A DNA stretch of 64,000 nt from Lacicoccus alkaliphilus DSM 16010. GTDB lineage: Bacteria; Bacillota; Bacilli; Staphylococcales; Salinicoccaceae. The position numbers and the translations under genes were made by a program. Below are positions 33,255 to 40,946 of the stretch, piece after piece. The DNA lies in assembly GCF_900142805.1 (NCBI RefSeq), contig NZ_FRCF01000002.1, positions 558,001 to 622,000 of the forward strand, written 5' to 3'. Within the stretch, counting starts at the first letter, position 1, and every line of letters starts with the position of its first letter. The notes under the pieces were generated by a model, which was not told the DNA's origin, did no database searches, and was given only the letters and a program-made list of their open reading frames with translations.

Positions 33255-34968
33255 CCAGATGACCCCCTTCATTTTGGGATGCATTGATCCTGCGGTAGAG
33301 TTCGGATTCCTCAATGAGAGACTCATGGGAGCCGATGGCACTAATCCTGCCGTCATCGAGAAGTATGACCCTGTCCGCGGTCTTCGCCGTGACGATCTTC
33401 TGGGTGATGACGATGCGCGTCGCTTCCTCCCCGTCGAGGGCCGACCACAGGGCGGACTCGGTCTTGATGTCAAGGGCAGAAGTACTGTCATCCAAAATGA
33501 GGATCGATGGCCGCCTCACGAGTGCGCGGGCGATCGACAGGCGCTGTTTCTGTCCGCCTGATAAAGTCACGCCCCGCTGACCGACGATGGTTTTATACTC
33601 ATGGTCGAAATCTTTTATATTATCATGGATCTGTGCTTTTTCAGTCGAGGAGACTATGTCCGAATGCAGCGCTTCGTCATCCCCCCACAGGAGATTTTCA
33701 TAGATGGAGCCTGAGAAGAGGATTGCCGACTGGGGCACGTAGCCGATGGTCTGCCTCAAATCCTCTTCGTTCCAGTCCTGCACGTCTTTATCGTTGACGA
33801 GCACCCGGCCTTCCATGACATCGTACATCCTCGGGATGAGGCTGATCAGGGTGCTTTTACCCGAGCCGGTCCCGCCCATGATGACGAGTTTTTCATTTTC
33901 AGCGACCTCGAAAGATATGTCCTTCAATACATACCTTGTCGATCCCGGGTACTTGAATGAAACATTCTCAAATCTGACCGAGCCGGCTTTGGCCTCTTTA
34001 TTGATGACTTCATGATTATTTTCAACGATCGGGGATTCCAGCACTGCATTCATACGTTCGCTGCTCGCTTTGGAACGGGAATAGGCGATGATGATGAATG
34101 CGAACATGGAAAATCCGCCCTGCATCCTGAGGCCGTAGTTGATGACAGCCACCACTTCACCGATCTGAACGCCGCCGGTGGCGAGCAGGTCGGATGAGGC
34201 CCATATGACGAGCAGCAGGCTCGTATTCATGATGACCAAAAGCACCGGCAGGATGGACTCCATCAGACGGAGACCGGCCACCGTATCACTTTTAAGGTTC
34301 CTCGCAACACTGAAGAATTTGTTATTTTCATAGGAGGCGCGGTCATTGGCTTTTATCAGGCGGACCGCCTCGAGATTCTGCTGGATGAACCTGTTCAGCT
34401 TATCCAGACGCTTCTGAACCCGCAGGAAGATCGCCGCCCCTTTTTTTGCAACTATGTAGAGGAAAATCAGCAGGAACGGTGTCAGAATGGACAGATAAAG
34501 GCCCAATGTCGGATTGACGACAAATGACATGACCAGGGAACCGATCACAAGAAGCGGCGCTCTGAGCACAATCCGCAGCGACATATACAAAAGCATCTCG
34601 GTCTGCAGCACATCCTGGGTCAGACGCGTGATCAGACTTGAAGTCGGAAACTTGGACAACGTCGTGAGTGTGAAATTCTGCACCCTTTTGAATATCGCCG
34701 TTCTCAAATCATAACTGAAACTTGTTGCGACAAAGCTCGCAAAGTATGAATTGATGATGCCTGCGGCAAAAGACACAAGACTGAGACCCAGCATGACACC
34801 GAGGTAAATCCAGACGACATCGAGTTCCCCGGCCACTATCCCGTCATCGATGACTTTGGATATGAAGAAAGGCTGAAGCAGCTCTACAGTCAGCTCTGTC
34901 AGCATACATAAAAGAGCGATGGCCATAAACCATTTGTATTTTAATGAAAATTTGAAAATCCTACGCAC
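33247..34968 (-). CDS. ABC exporter half-transporter, degenerate-Walker-B subunit (pair 2)
   Basis: 573-residue half-exporter (YfiB/YheI-like) with six N-terminal membrane segments. The ATPase has Walker A GGTGSGKSTLI, intact signature LSGGQKQR and Walker B ILILDDSTSALD, where Asp replaces the catalytic Glu. With the next gene it forms a heterodimer having one consensus and one degenerate ATP site, the same design as the pair at 1.8-5.3 kb. The start is a GTG at 34968 with a poor ribosome binding site, so the exact N terminus is less certain. Confidence 0.85.
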   Translation of the reverse strand: MRRIFKFSLKYKWFMAIALLCMLTELTVELLQPFFISKVIDDGIVAGELDVVWIYLGVMLGLSLVSFAAGIINSYFASFVATSFSYDLRTAIFKRVQNFTLTTLSKFPTSSLITRLTQDVLQTEMLLYMSLRIVLRAPLLVIGSLVMSFVVNPTLGLYLSILTPFLLIFLYIVAKKGAAIFLRVQKRLDKLNRFIQQNLEAVRLIKANDRASYENNKFFSVARNLKSDTVAGLRLMESILPVLLVIMNTSLLLVIWASSDLLATGGVQIGEVVAVINYGLRMQGGFSMFAFIIIAYSRSKASSERMNAVLESPIVENNHEVINKEAKAGSVRFENVSFKYPGSTRYVLKDISFEVAENEKLVIMGGTGSGKSTLISLIPRMYDVMEGRVLVNDKDVQDWNEEDLRQTIGYVPQSAILFSGSIYENLLWGDDEALHSDIVSSTEKAQIHDNIKDFDHEYKTIVGQRGVTLSGGQKQRLSIARALVRRPSILILDDSTSALDIKTESALWSALDGEEATRIVITQKIVTAKTADRVILLDDGRISAIGSHESLIEESELYRRINASQNEGGHLDD

Positions 34969-35063
34969 ACTTCACACCACATTTCTTTCGATTACCGAAG
35001 AATTAATCCTATTATGACACAATTTTTAAAAAATTAGTAGGGGATTTCATACATAAATAAAAA

Positions 35064-35086
35064 CCAGCTGACCATGGATCAGCCGG
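35064..35086 (-). terminator. Terminator overlapping the stop codon of the isochorismatase-family gene
   Basis: CCGGCTGA and TCAGCTGG (one G-U pair, minus strand) form an 8-bp stem with tail TTTTTATTTA. The 5' arm contains the TGA stop at 35079-35081. Confidence 0.65.
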
Positions 35087-35606
35087 CCGTCGCGGTAATC
35101 GTGACGTTCATGTTGGACAGAAGTTCGATGGCCTTATCATGAAGATCGTCACTCGTACTGGCCACGAGGTCTTTATTTAAAAGGAGCTCTGCATGCGGGA
35201 AGATATTCTGGATCACCATTATATTTGCGAGTATGCAGATATTCGTTTCGGCACCGATGAACTCGATCGGCCTGTTGCTTTCGACGTCCTGATAATACGT
35301 GTCCTTAAGACTCTGCGCTTCTTCCGGGGGGATGCCGTAGAAGGTCTTCGTGTACTCGTCCCCGTGGTTTTCAAGCAGCTTCCGGAACTGGGGGAAGATC
35401 GCCTCATCGAAGCGGATGCTTTCGGTAGAGCGCTCATCATGCTCGAAGTCCGGATACAGATTCCGTGTATATATGATCGGTTCACCTTCATCTATGGCCC
35501 TTTGGATCCTCTCTTCTATGCCGTCCCTGATCTTGCCGGTCCATTTGGCAAAACCGGAACCTCTTTCATCAAATATATCATTTTGCAGATCGATTGCTAC
35601 AAGCAT
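35079..35606 (-). CDS. Isochorismatase-family cysteine hydrolase
   Basis: 175-residue hydrolase of the isochorismatase/nicotinamidase-like superfamily. The catalytic triad is visible: Asp in IDLQNDIF, Lys in YTKTFYG and Cys in GAETNICILANIM, after the usual cis-peptide position. The substrate is unknown; nicotinamidases normally show a metal-binding DxHxxxH motif, which I do not see, so a different amide or ester is likelier. ATG 35606 is preferred over GTG 35618 because the GTG lies inside the AGGAGGTG ribosome binding site. Apparently monocistronic. Confidence 0.8.
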   Translation of the reverse strand: MLVAIDLQNDIFDERGSGFAKWTGKIRDGIEERIQRAIDEGEPIIYTRNLYPDFEHDERSTESIRFDEAIFPQFRKLLENHGDEYTKTFYGIPPEEAQSLKDTYYQDVESNRPIEFIGAETNICILANIMVIQNIFPHAELLLNKDLVASTSDDLHDKAIELLSNMNVTITATAG

Positions 35607-35788
35607 CGTCGGTTGCACCTCCTGTGGTTGGTTTTGGGGATTGATTCATTAATATTATCCCCTGCGTTCTTCTGTTTAAACATTTTGGGGCTGGCGATGC
35701 GGGTGTGGGGATTGTATATCTTCCCGATTTCCAGGGGTTTGCTCGTTTCATGGTTTGGAATCCGGTTTGTACTCCCCTCTTCTCTAAC

Positions 35789-35905
35789 GCAAATCGATTT
35801 CAGTGAGGGATTTCGATTTGCGATGCCGTTTTACCCACTTCAAATCGATTTCAGTGAGGGATTTCGATTTGCACCATCATTTCACTTCTTCCAAATCGAA
35901 TTTAA
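35789..35905. repeat. Tandem palindromic repeat, 51-bp period, about 2.3 copies
   Basis: The unit starts at 35790, 35841 and 35892, exactly 51 bases apart. Each of the first two has a 31-base near-identical core containing CAAATCGA...TCGATTTG (an 8-9 bp inverted repeat around CAGTGAGGGATT), then a variable ~20-base segment ending in CCACTT or TTCTTC. The third copy is truncated after CAAATCGAA, 18 bases before the NERD gene stop. The flank 35619-35788 contains no gene; parts of it look like decayed copies. Too short and irregular for CRISPR. Confidence 0.85.
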
Positions 35906-35917
35906 GGCGCATACGTC

Positions 35918-36820
35918 TTAAAAATCCAATAACCCTCTATTCTTATTGTCCCTTACACAGTACTCACTGATTTCATGATCCGAATATTGTTGGATTAAAG
36001 AGGGCGTAACAGTCCATGAGCGATTCAATATGCCTAATTCCATGATCAGCTGTTTAACTACATCTAAAACAGGGATTTCCTCGCTGCATTTTGCACATTT
36101 GAATTTATAATGGTTCACCCTCACCAGACGTTCTGTACAGGAGATGCAGAACACCCCTTTCGCAAGCTCACGGAACTCCACTGTCGTATCTCCCTGATAC
36201 TTCAGCACACCGGCCCGCCGGGATTCGAGATTCGCTGCAAGACTTGAATGATCATAATGATTATACATCATCGCCTTCGACAACTTCTTCTGCAGATTAC
36301 TCCTGACGATGATTTCATTACGGGCAGGCAGATTGAATATGGTCTGATTTTTATTGATGAACACGAGTACGTTGAACATCCTGATTTGATGATTCATACC
36401 CCGGAACAGCTTCACCAGCATATCCCGCTGCTTCACCAACTGCATCAACGGATCTGTGAAATCATTGCCATTTTCAAAGTACCATTTGGCATCTTCATAA
36501 TGAAGGTCGAAATTATAATTCTTGATCTCGAATGTATACAGTGAGTCTTTCGCAATCACCACATTATCCACCTGCACATGTGCCGCTTCATCTTTGGGAC
36601 GTGTCAGCAGGTGATGGTCGGCATTTGCAGGATAAAAGTTGTAATCTTTAATATGTATGATATTCGTCCCGTTAATAAAGGCCCCCAGTAGCCCGTCAAA
36701 TATCAACTCCCCCTCATAGCCTGCATCCAGCTTCTGCAGCTCCTCAACTTCGTAAATTGACAAAGTATATCGACGGTTCAGTATTTCCAGCTGACGGTGC
36801 CTTCTGGTCTTCTCCCTCAT
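35918..36820 (-). CDS. NERD-domain protein with C-terminal zinc ribbon
   Basis: 300-residue protein with a nuclease-related (NERD) domain in the N-terminal half: YEGELIFDGLL, VQVDNVVIAKDSLYTFEIKNY (the Asp...Glu-x-Lys core of restriction-like nucleases) and a following glutamine-containing segment near QLVKQRDMLVKLF. A predicted zinc ribbon has two Cys pairs, CISC and CAKC, about 22 residues apart (residues ~230-260), then a C-terminal tail. Nuclease activity is plausible but unproven for NERD proteins. ATG 36820 follows GGAGG by six bases. It is bordered downstream by the 51-bp repeats and upstream by a 200-bp non-coding stretch. Confidence 0.8.
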   Translation of the reverse strand: MREKTRRHRQLEILNRRYTLSIYEVEELQKLDAGYEGELIFDGLLGAFINGTNIIHIKDYNFYPANADHHLLTRPKDEAAHVQVDNVVIAKDSLYTFEIKNYNFDLHYEDAKWYFENGNDFTDPLMQLVKQRDMLVKLFRGMNHQIRMFNVLVFINKNQTIFNLPARNEIIVRSNLQKKLSKAMMYNHYDHSSLAANLESRRAGVLKYQGDTTVEFRELAKGVFCISCTERLVRVNHYKFKCAKCSEEIPVLDVVKQLIMELGILNRSWTVTPSLIQQYSDHEISEYCVRDNKNRGLLDF

Positions 36821-36823
36821 CAC

Positions 36824-37004
36824 TAACCTCCAGTTTTTATTCCAAGCTTAAACCCGGTTTGAATTGTTGTCACATTGCAACAATTCGATTTCTGGAGCAA
36901 AATTGGGACATTTATTCAAAAGATGTGTCAAAAACCGGCAGTTTCCCGGTTTCTGCACCCTGAAATATGAAATCTGTGAAATTTCGTTTCTGACTCAAAA
37001 AACA
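36824..37004. other. Non-coding stretch upstream of the NERD gene with two hairpins
   Basis: About 180 bases without a gene. It holds an inverted repeat GAATTGTTG/CAACAATTC (36861-36886), directly followed by TTCGATTT, and a smaller one AACCGG/CCGGTT near 36935-36952. The NERD promoter must lie here, but no convincing -35/-10 pair is visible. Confidence 0.5.
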
Positions 37005-37024
37005 CCCGGAACCTGAATTCCGGG
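36997..37024 (-). terminator. Terminator after korB
   Basis: CCCGGAA and TTCCGGG form a 7-bp stem with a 6-base loop and tail TGTTTTTTG on the minus strand, 14 bases past the korB stop. Confidence 0.8.
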
Positions 37025-37037
37025 CGCTCTCACTTTT

Positions 37038-37904
37038 CTATTTGAATTCCGCCATCATATCATCAAAAGTGCCTCTCTCAAGCCTCATCTCACGTGATAT
37101 CAGCGGCTGATCTCCGTATCCTTCGAGCTGCTCCTCATATGATGGTGCATCCGGGTCATGGTAGATGACCCCTTTCAGCAGTCCGTCCTGCTCCATGATC
37201 GTATTCATCGCTGCCGTCGCATCATGGGCATCGTAATCTTCAAAATCCGCAATCGGAATCAGGTTCTCTTTGAACCAGTCGTATGTGTTCACCTTATTGT
37301 AGGTGACACACGGGCTGAAGACGTTGACGAAACTGAAGCCTTTGTGGTCGATGGCCTGTTGAATGATCGAAGTCAGTTCCTTGATGTCCGAGCTCACGCT
37401 CTGTGCAACGAATGTCGCACCGCTCGCGAGTGCCGTCTTGATCGGCTGGATCGGCTGTTCGAGAGAACCCTTCGGTGTGGATTTCGTGACGAATCCCTTC
37501 GAAGAGGAGGGGCTCGTCTGACCTTTCGTCAGGCCGTAAATCTGATTGTCCATAACGATGTAGGTGATGTCGATATTACGCTTCAGGGCGTGCACCGTAT
37601 GCCCCATGCCGATCGCAAAACCGTCGCCGTCACCGCCGGAAGCGATGACCGTCAGGTCCTTATTCGCCATCTTGACCCCCTGTGCCACAGGCAGGCTGCG
37701 GCCGTGTGTCGCATGAAAGCCGTAGGACTTGATGTAGCCGCTCAGGCGACCGCTGCATCCGATGCCTGTGATGACCGCAAGTTCATCCGGTTCAAGGCCG
37801 TTTCCTGCACAGGCTTTCTGGATGGCGGCCTGGACGCTGAAGTCGCCGCAACCGGGGCACCAGTTGGGTTTTATATCATTTCTGAAATCTTTGAATGTCG
37901 CCAT
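37038..37904 (-). CDS. korB: 2-oxoacid:ferredoxin oxidoreductase, beta subunit
   Basis: 288-residue thiamine-diphosphate-binding subunit. WCPGCGDFSVQAAIQKA supplies one Cys pair of the iron-sulfur site. TPP binding is by GGDGDGFAIGMGHTVHAL and the following MDNQIYGLTKGQTSP. With the alpha subunit it oxidatively decarboxylates a 2-oxoacid, probably 2-oxoglutarate by analogy with related KorAB, passing electrons to ferredoxin. It lies one base after the korA stop. Staphylococci have the same pair beside ymdB and miaB. Confidence 0.93.
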   Translation of the reverse strand: MATFKDFRNDIKPNWCPGCGDFSVQAAIQKACAGNGLEPDELAVITGIGCSGRLSGYIKSYGFHATHGRSLPVAQGVKMANKDLTVIASGGDGDGFAIGMGHTVHALKRNIDITYIVMDNQIYGLTKGQTSPSSSKGFVTKSTPKGSLEQPIQPIKTALASGATFVAQSVSSDIKELTSIIQQAIDHKGFSFVNVFSPCVTYNKVNTYDWFKENLIPIADFEDYDAHDATAAMNTIMEQDGLLKGVIYHDPDAPSYEEQLEGYGDQPLISREMRLERGTFDDMMAEFK

Positions 37905-39668
37905 TTATAAAACTTCCTTTATCTTTAAGATCGACTGGATATACTGCTCAATCTCATTCGGTTTGAACGGAGTGCCATTATATTTTGTGAATGACTTCAT
38001 CTTGCTGTGCTTATGATAGTTCATTTTGACGATGTTGAAGAGCTGCGCGCTGTAATTCTGTTCGATGACGAGCACTTCTTTTGCACCGTCGAGATACGGA
38101 TAAAGCGCTTCCGCCGGGAACGGGTGCAGCTGTTTCAGCTGGACATGCGTGATGTTGCCGACGATATCCTGGTCGAACCTCCGAATCGCTTCGCCTGCCA
38201 CACCGTTGACGCTCAGGAAGCTGATGACGAGCAGTTCACTGTCCTCCTCGCCGCTCACTTTGAACGGCTCTTTCATGACGAAGTCGTCAAGCTTGCGCAT
38301 CCTCTTCTCCATCATGGTCTGGCGGTTTTCAGCGGTCTCGCTCGGCGTCCCCGTCGGACTGTGCTCCACACCGGTCACATGGTGGATGCCGCCCTTCAGG
38401 CCGGGTATCGGACGTGCAGATATCCCGTCATCGCTGTCGCCGTATCTTTCAAAGTATCCCTGGTCCTCTTCTTCACGTTCTATATCTTCAAGCACCGTCT
38501 TGCCGCGGTTGATCTTCACTTTTGAAAAATCAAACGGGTCGGATGTCTGCTTTCCGAGTGACATCTGAAGGTCGGATAACAGTATCACCGGCACCTGATA
38601 GTATTCCGCGAGGTTGAATGCATCTATAGTGGAATAAAAAGCATCTTCAACGTCGGCCGGCGCAAGGACGATTTTGGGGCTGTCCCCGTGCGTCCCGTAG
38701 ATCATCTGGTTCAGATCCGCCTGTTCCTGTTTGGTCGGCAGACCGGTCGACGGGCCGCCGCGCATCGTATTGACGATGACGAGCGGTGTTTCCGTCATGC
38801 CTGAGAGGCCGATGGATTCCATCATCAAGGATAATCCCGGCCCGGCTGAAGCCGTAAAGCTTCTTGCACCGGCATAGTTGGAACCGATCGCCATCGTCAC
38901 AGCAGCAATTTCATCCTCGGTCTGGATGACGGTGCCGCCGAGTTTAGGCAGATGCTTGATCATATACTCCATGATTTCACTCGCAGGCGTGATCGGATAT
39001 GCCGGCATGAAGCGCACACCGGCGTTCACCGCACCGAAGCCGATGGCGTCATTACCGATGAGGTATAGCCTCTCCTTTCCGTCTGAAGCCGCAAGCTCGA
39101 AATCGTTCGTGATATTCATATGGGAATGCTTCTCATCCATCGCTTCATAACCGAGTGTCAAGGCATTATGGTTGCTCTTCACGATTTCTTCGCCTTTTCT
39201 TATGAACATCGTATGGATCATATCCTTGAATGGTTCCATCGGCAGATTCATCAGTCTTGCACTCGCACCGATTGCAACCATGTTCTTCATCAGCTGGCTG
39301 CCCTGCTCTTTTGCGATTTCCGTAAATGGAATATCCACGAGGACCACATCGAGTGATTCATCCACTGTCGGCTTGAATTTTGCATCCGCCAGGATGATTC
39401 CGCCATCGTAAAGCTCGTGGCTGTTGACGTCGATCGTCTGCTGGTCGAATGCGACAAGAATATCTATATTGTCATCCACCGACCGGACTTCATCGACAGA
39501 AATCCGGATGTTGTTGTTGGTGTGTCCACCTTTTATACGACTGGAGAAATGGCGGTAGCTGTAAAGGTGATACCCCAGCCGGTTGAGTGTCGTTGAAAAA
39601 ATCTCACCTGTCGACTCGATACCTTCACCCTGCTGTCCACCCACTTTCCAGGACAATTGTTCTTTCAT
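37905..39668 (-). CDS. korA: 2-oxoacid:ferredoxin oxidoreductase, alpha subunit (gamma-alpha fusion)
   Basis: 587-residue subunit. The N-terminal ~180 residues correspond to the gamma domain (SWKVGGQQGEGIESTGEIF, RIKGGHTNNNIRIS). The remainder is the alpha domain with FMPAYPITPASEIMEY, VIQTEDEIAAVTMAIGSNYAGARSFTASAGPGLSLM and the C-terminal LKQLHPFPAEAL. ATG 39668 is chosen because GAGGAGG lies eight bases upstream; an earlier in-frame ATG overlaps that site. Operon with korB. The electron acceptor ferredoxin is not encoded nearby. Confidence 0.93.
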   Translation of the reverse strand: MKEQLSWKVGGQQGEGIESTGEIFSTTLNRLGYHLYSYRHFSSRIKGGHTNNNIRISVDEVRSVDDNIDILVAFDQQTIDVNSHELYDGGIILADAKFKPTVDESLDVVLVDIPFTEIAKEQGSQLMKNMVAIGASARLMNLPMEPFKDMIHTMFIRKGEEIVKSNHNALTLGYEAMDEKHSHMNITNDFELAASDGKERLYLIGNDAIGFGAVNAGVRFMPAYPITPASEIMEYMIKHLPKLGGTVIQTEDEIAAVTMAIGSNYAGARSFTASAGPGLSLMMESIGLSGMTETPLVIVNTMRGGPSTGLPTKQEQADLNQMIYGTHGDSPKIVLAPADVEDAFYSTIDAFNLAEYYQVPVILLSDLQMSLGKQTSDPFDFSKVKINRGKTVLEDIEREEEDQGYFERYGDSDDGISARPIPGLKGGIHHVTGVEHSPTGTPSETAENRQTMMEKRMRKLDDFVMKEPFKVSGEEDSELLVISFLSVNGVAGEAIRRFDQDIVGNITHVQLKQLHPFPAEALYPYLDGAKEVLVIEQNYSAQLFNIVKMNYHKHSKMKSFTKYNGTPFKPNEIEQYIQSILKIKEVL

Positions 39669-39770
39669 AATAAGTGCCTCCTCATTCATTTAAAACTATA
39701 TCAGATAAACGTCCGACAATCATGATGGCAGTGCCATTTCCAGGCAAAATCATACTTGAGTCCGAGCGTG

Positions 39771-40529
39771 TCACTCCGTGATTTTTATCTTTTTTATCTT
39801 CTTATAATCGGTATCGATGATGACACCGGACAATATGCCCCGGCCTTCGTCCGGTACATCATGCCTGACGGGAAGCTGATTCAGGAAGCGTTCTATGACT
39901 TCCTCTTTTCGTATGCCCAAAATGCCGTCTTTGAAGCCCGTCATGCCGGCATCGGTAATATAAGCGGTGCCGCCCGGCAGAATCTGCTCGTCGTTCGTCT
40001 GGACATGTGTATGGGTCCCGATGACCGCATCCACCCTGCCATCGAGATAATAGCCCATCGCCAGGCTCTCACTGGTCGTTTCACTGTGGAAATCAATGAG
40101 TGCGTGATCATACTCATTTTTCTCGAGAACCTCATCAGCCGCCTTGAACGGACAGTCGATTGCCGGCAGAAAGCTTCTGCCCTGCAGATTGACGATCAGC
40201 AGTTTTTTGCCATTGACATTTTTGATTTCACATCCCCGGCCTGGTGCAGCGTCCGGATAATTCAGCGGCCTGACCATATTGACTTTACCATCGAGGAGTC
40301 CGTATGCCTCCCTTTTGGCGAATGCATGGTTGCCGAGTGTTATGAAATCCGCGCCATAGCCCAGGAGTTCTTTATAAATACTTTCAGTGATGCCTTTGCC
40401 ATGTGCGGCATTCTCACCGTTGACGATGGCGATCTGTGCCCCGTGCTCTTTTTTCAGCGGCAGCAGATGCTCGCGGACCATCCGCCTGCCGACTTTACCG
40501 ACCACATCGCCTATAAATAAGATTCTCAT
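39771..40529 (-). CDS. ymdB: YmdB family metallophosphodiesterase
   Basis: 252-residue dinuclear metallophosphoesterase (TIGR00282 family) that hydrolyses cyclic nucleotides such as 2',3'-cAMP in B. subtilis and affects developmental gene expression. All expected metal ligands are present: Asp8 (FIGDVVG), Glu39-Asn40 (NGENAAHG), Asn67-His68 (TLGNHAF), His148 (DFHSE) and the His pair 173/175 (GTHTHVQT). Slightly shorter than the Bacillus protein. Usually cotranscribed with rny; here a small plus-strand gene is inserted between them. Confidence 0.95.
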   Translation of the reverse strand: MRILFIGDVVGKVGRRMVREHLLPLKKEHGAQIAIVNGENAAHGKGITESIYKELLGYGADFITLGNHAFAKREAYGLLDGKVNMVRPLNYPDAAPGRGCEIKNVNGKKLLIVNLQGRSFLPAIDCPFKAADEVLEKNEYDHALIDFHSETTSESLAMGYYLDGRVDAVIGTHTHVQTNDEQILPGGTAYITDAGMTGFKDGILGIRKEEVIERFLNQLPVRHDVPDEGRGILSGVIIDTDYKKIKKIKITE

Positions 40530-40624
40530 GATTTCATCCTTACTATGTTTATTTTAATGGAATTATGTTTATTGGATATCAGGTTGGGTAGTAGTTAATA
40601 TAAAAATTTTTAGGAGTGAAACAT

Positions 40625-40843
40625 ATGTCATTATCAATCGATCCGAAAGAGTTCGCCAAAACCGCAGTCATCTCCAATAACACCCAGGGCGCCACTTCTG
40701 ACGAAAAAGCGATGGAAGCTTTGGAACTATATTTAAGCGCATACCGTCTCGCGGAAAAATATGAGAGGCTCTCGACCACACATAATACCCAGGAAACTTC
40801 CGAGATCCTTCAGATTTTAAAGGATAATGACACCAAAATGTAA
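40625..40843 (+). CDS. Small hypothetical protein (72 residues)
   Basis: I do not recognise this protein. It is soluble, mostly helical by composition, with no cysteine, no membrane segment and no signal. A plausible central helix runs through EKAMEALELYLSAYRLAEKYERL. AGGAG stands eight bases before ATG 40625, and a hairpin terminator follows the stop, so the gene looks real. It is divergent from ymdB and convergent with rny, interrupting the ymdB-rny pair. Function not predicted. Confidence 0.65.
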   Translation: MSLSIDPKEFAKTAVISNNTQGATSDEKAMEALELYLSAYRLAEKYERLSTTHNTQETSEILQILKDNDTKM

Positions 40844-40859
40844 TTATACATGAAAAAGC

Positions 40860-40881
40860 CCTGAAGTCCCACCTCTTCAGG
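40860..40881 (+). terminator. Hairpin after the 72-residue gene
   Basis: CCTGAAG and CTTCAGG with an 8-base loop. The plus-strand tail AATAATAAA is poor in T, so it is a weak terminator; a stronger one follows at 40919. Confidence 0.45.
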
Positions 40882-40918
40882 AATAATAAAATAGACAAAA
40901 CAGTTACAAAATAAAAAG

Positions 40919-40941
40919 CCCCGAACTTCATCAGTTCGGGG
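40919..40941. terminator. Bidirectional terminator for rny and the 72-residue gene
   Basis: CCCCGAACT and AGTTCGGGG with a 5-base loop, flanked by AAAAAG on one side and TGCTTTTAT on the other, between convergent genes. Confidence 0.85.
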
Positions 40942-40946
40942 TGCTT

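Noticed and set aside
33255-33491. An N-terminal extension of the exporter gene that ends at 31434
   Set aside because: The extra 79 residues are Arg/Ser/Pro-rich and lie antisense-frame over the end of the upstream exporter gene; a good ribosome binding site supports ATG 33254.
35789-35905. The 51-bp repeats considered as a CRISPR array
   Set aside because: Only about 2.3 copies, spacers near 20 bases, long internal palindrome, and no cas genes in the window.
40860-40941. Two successive hairpins considered as a small RNA gene
   Set aside because: They sit between convergent genes, and the second has the arrangement of a bidirectional terminator; no promoter is seen within the segment.
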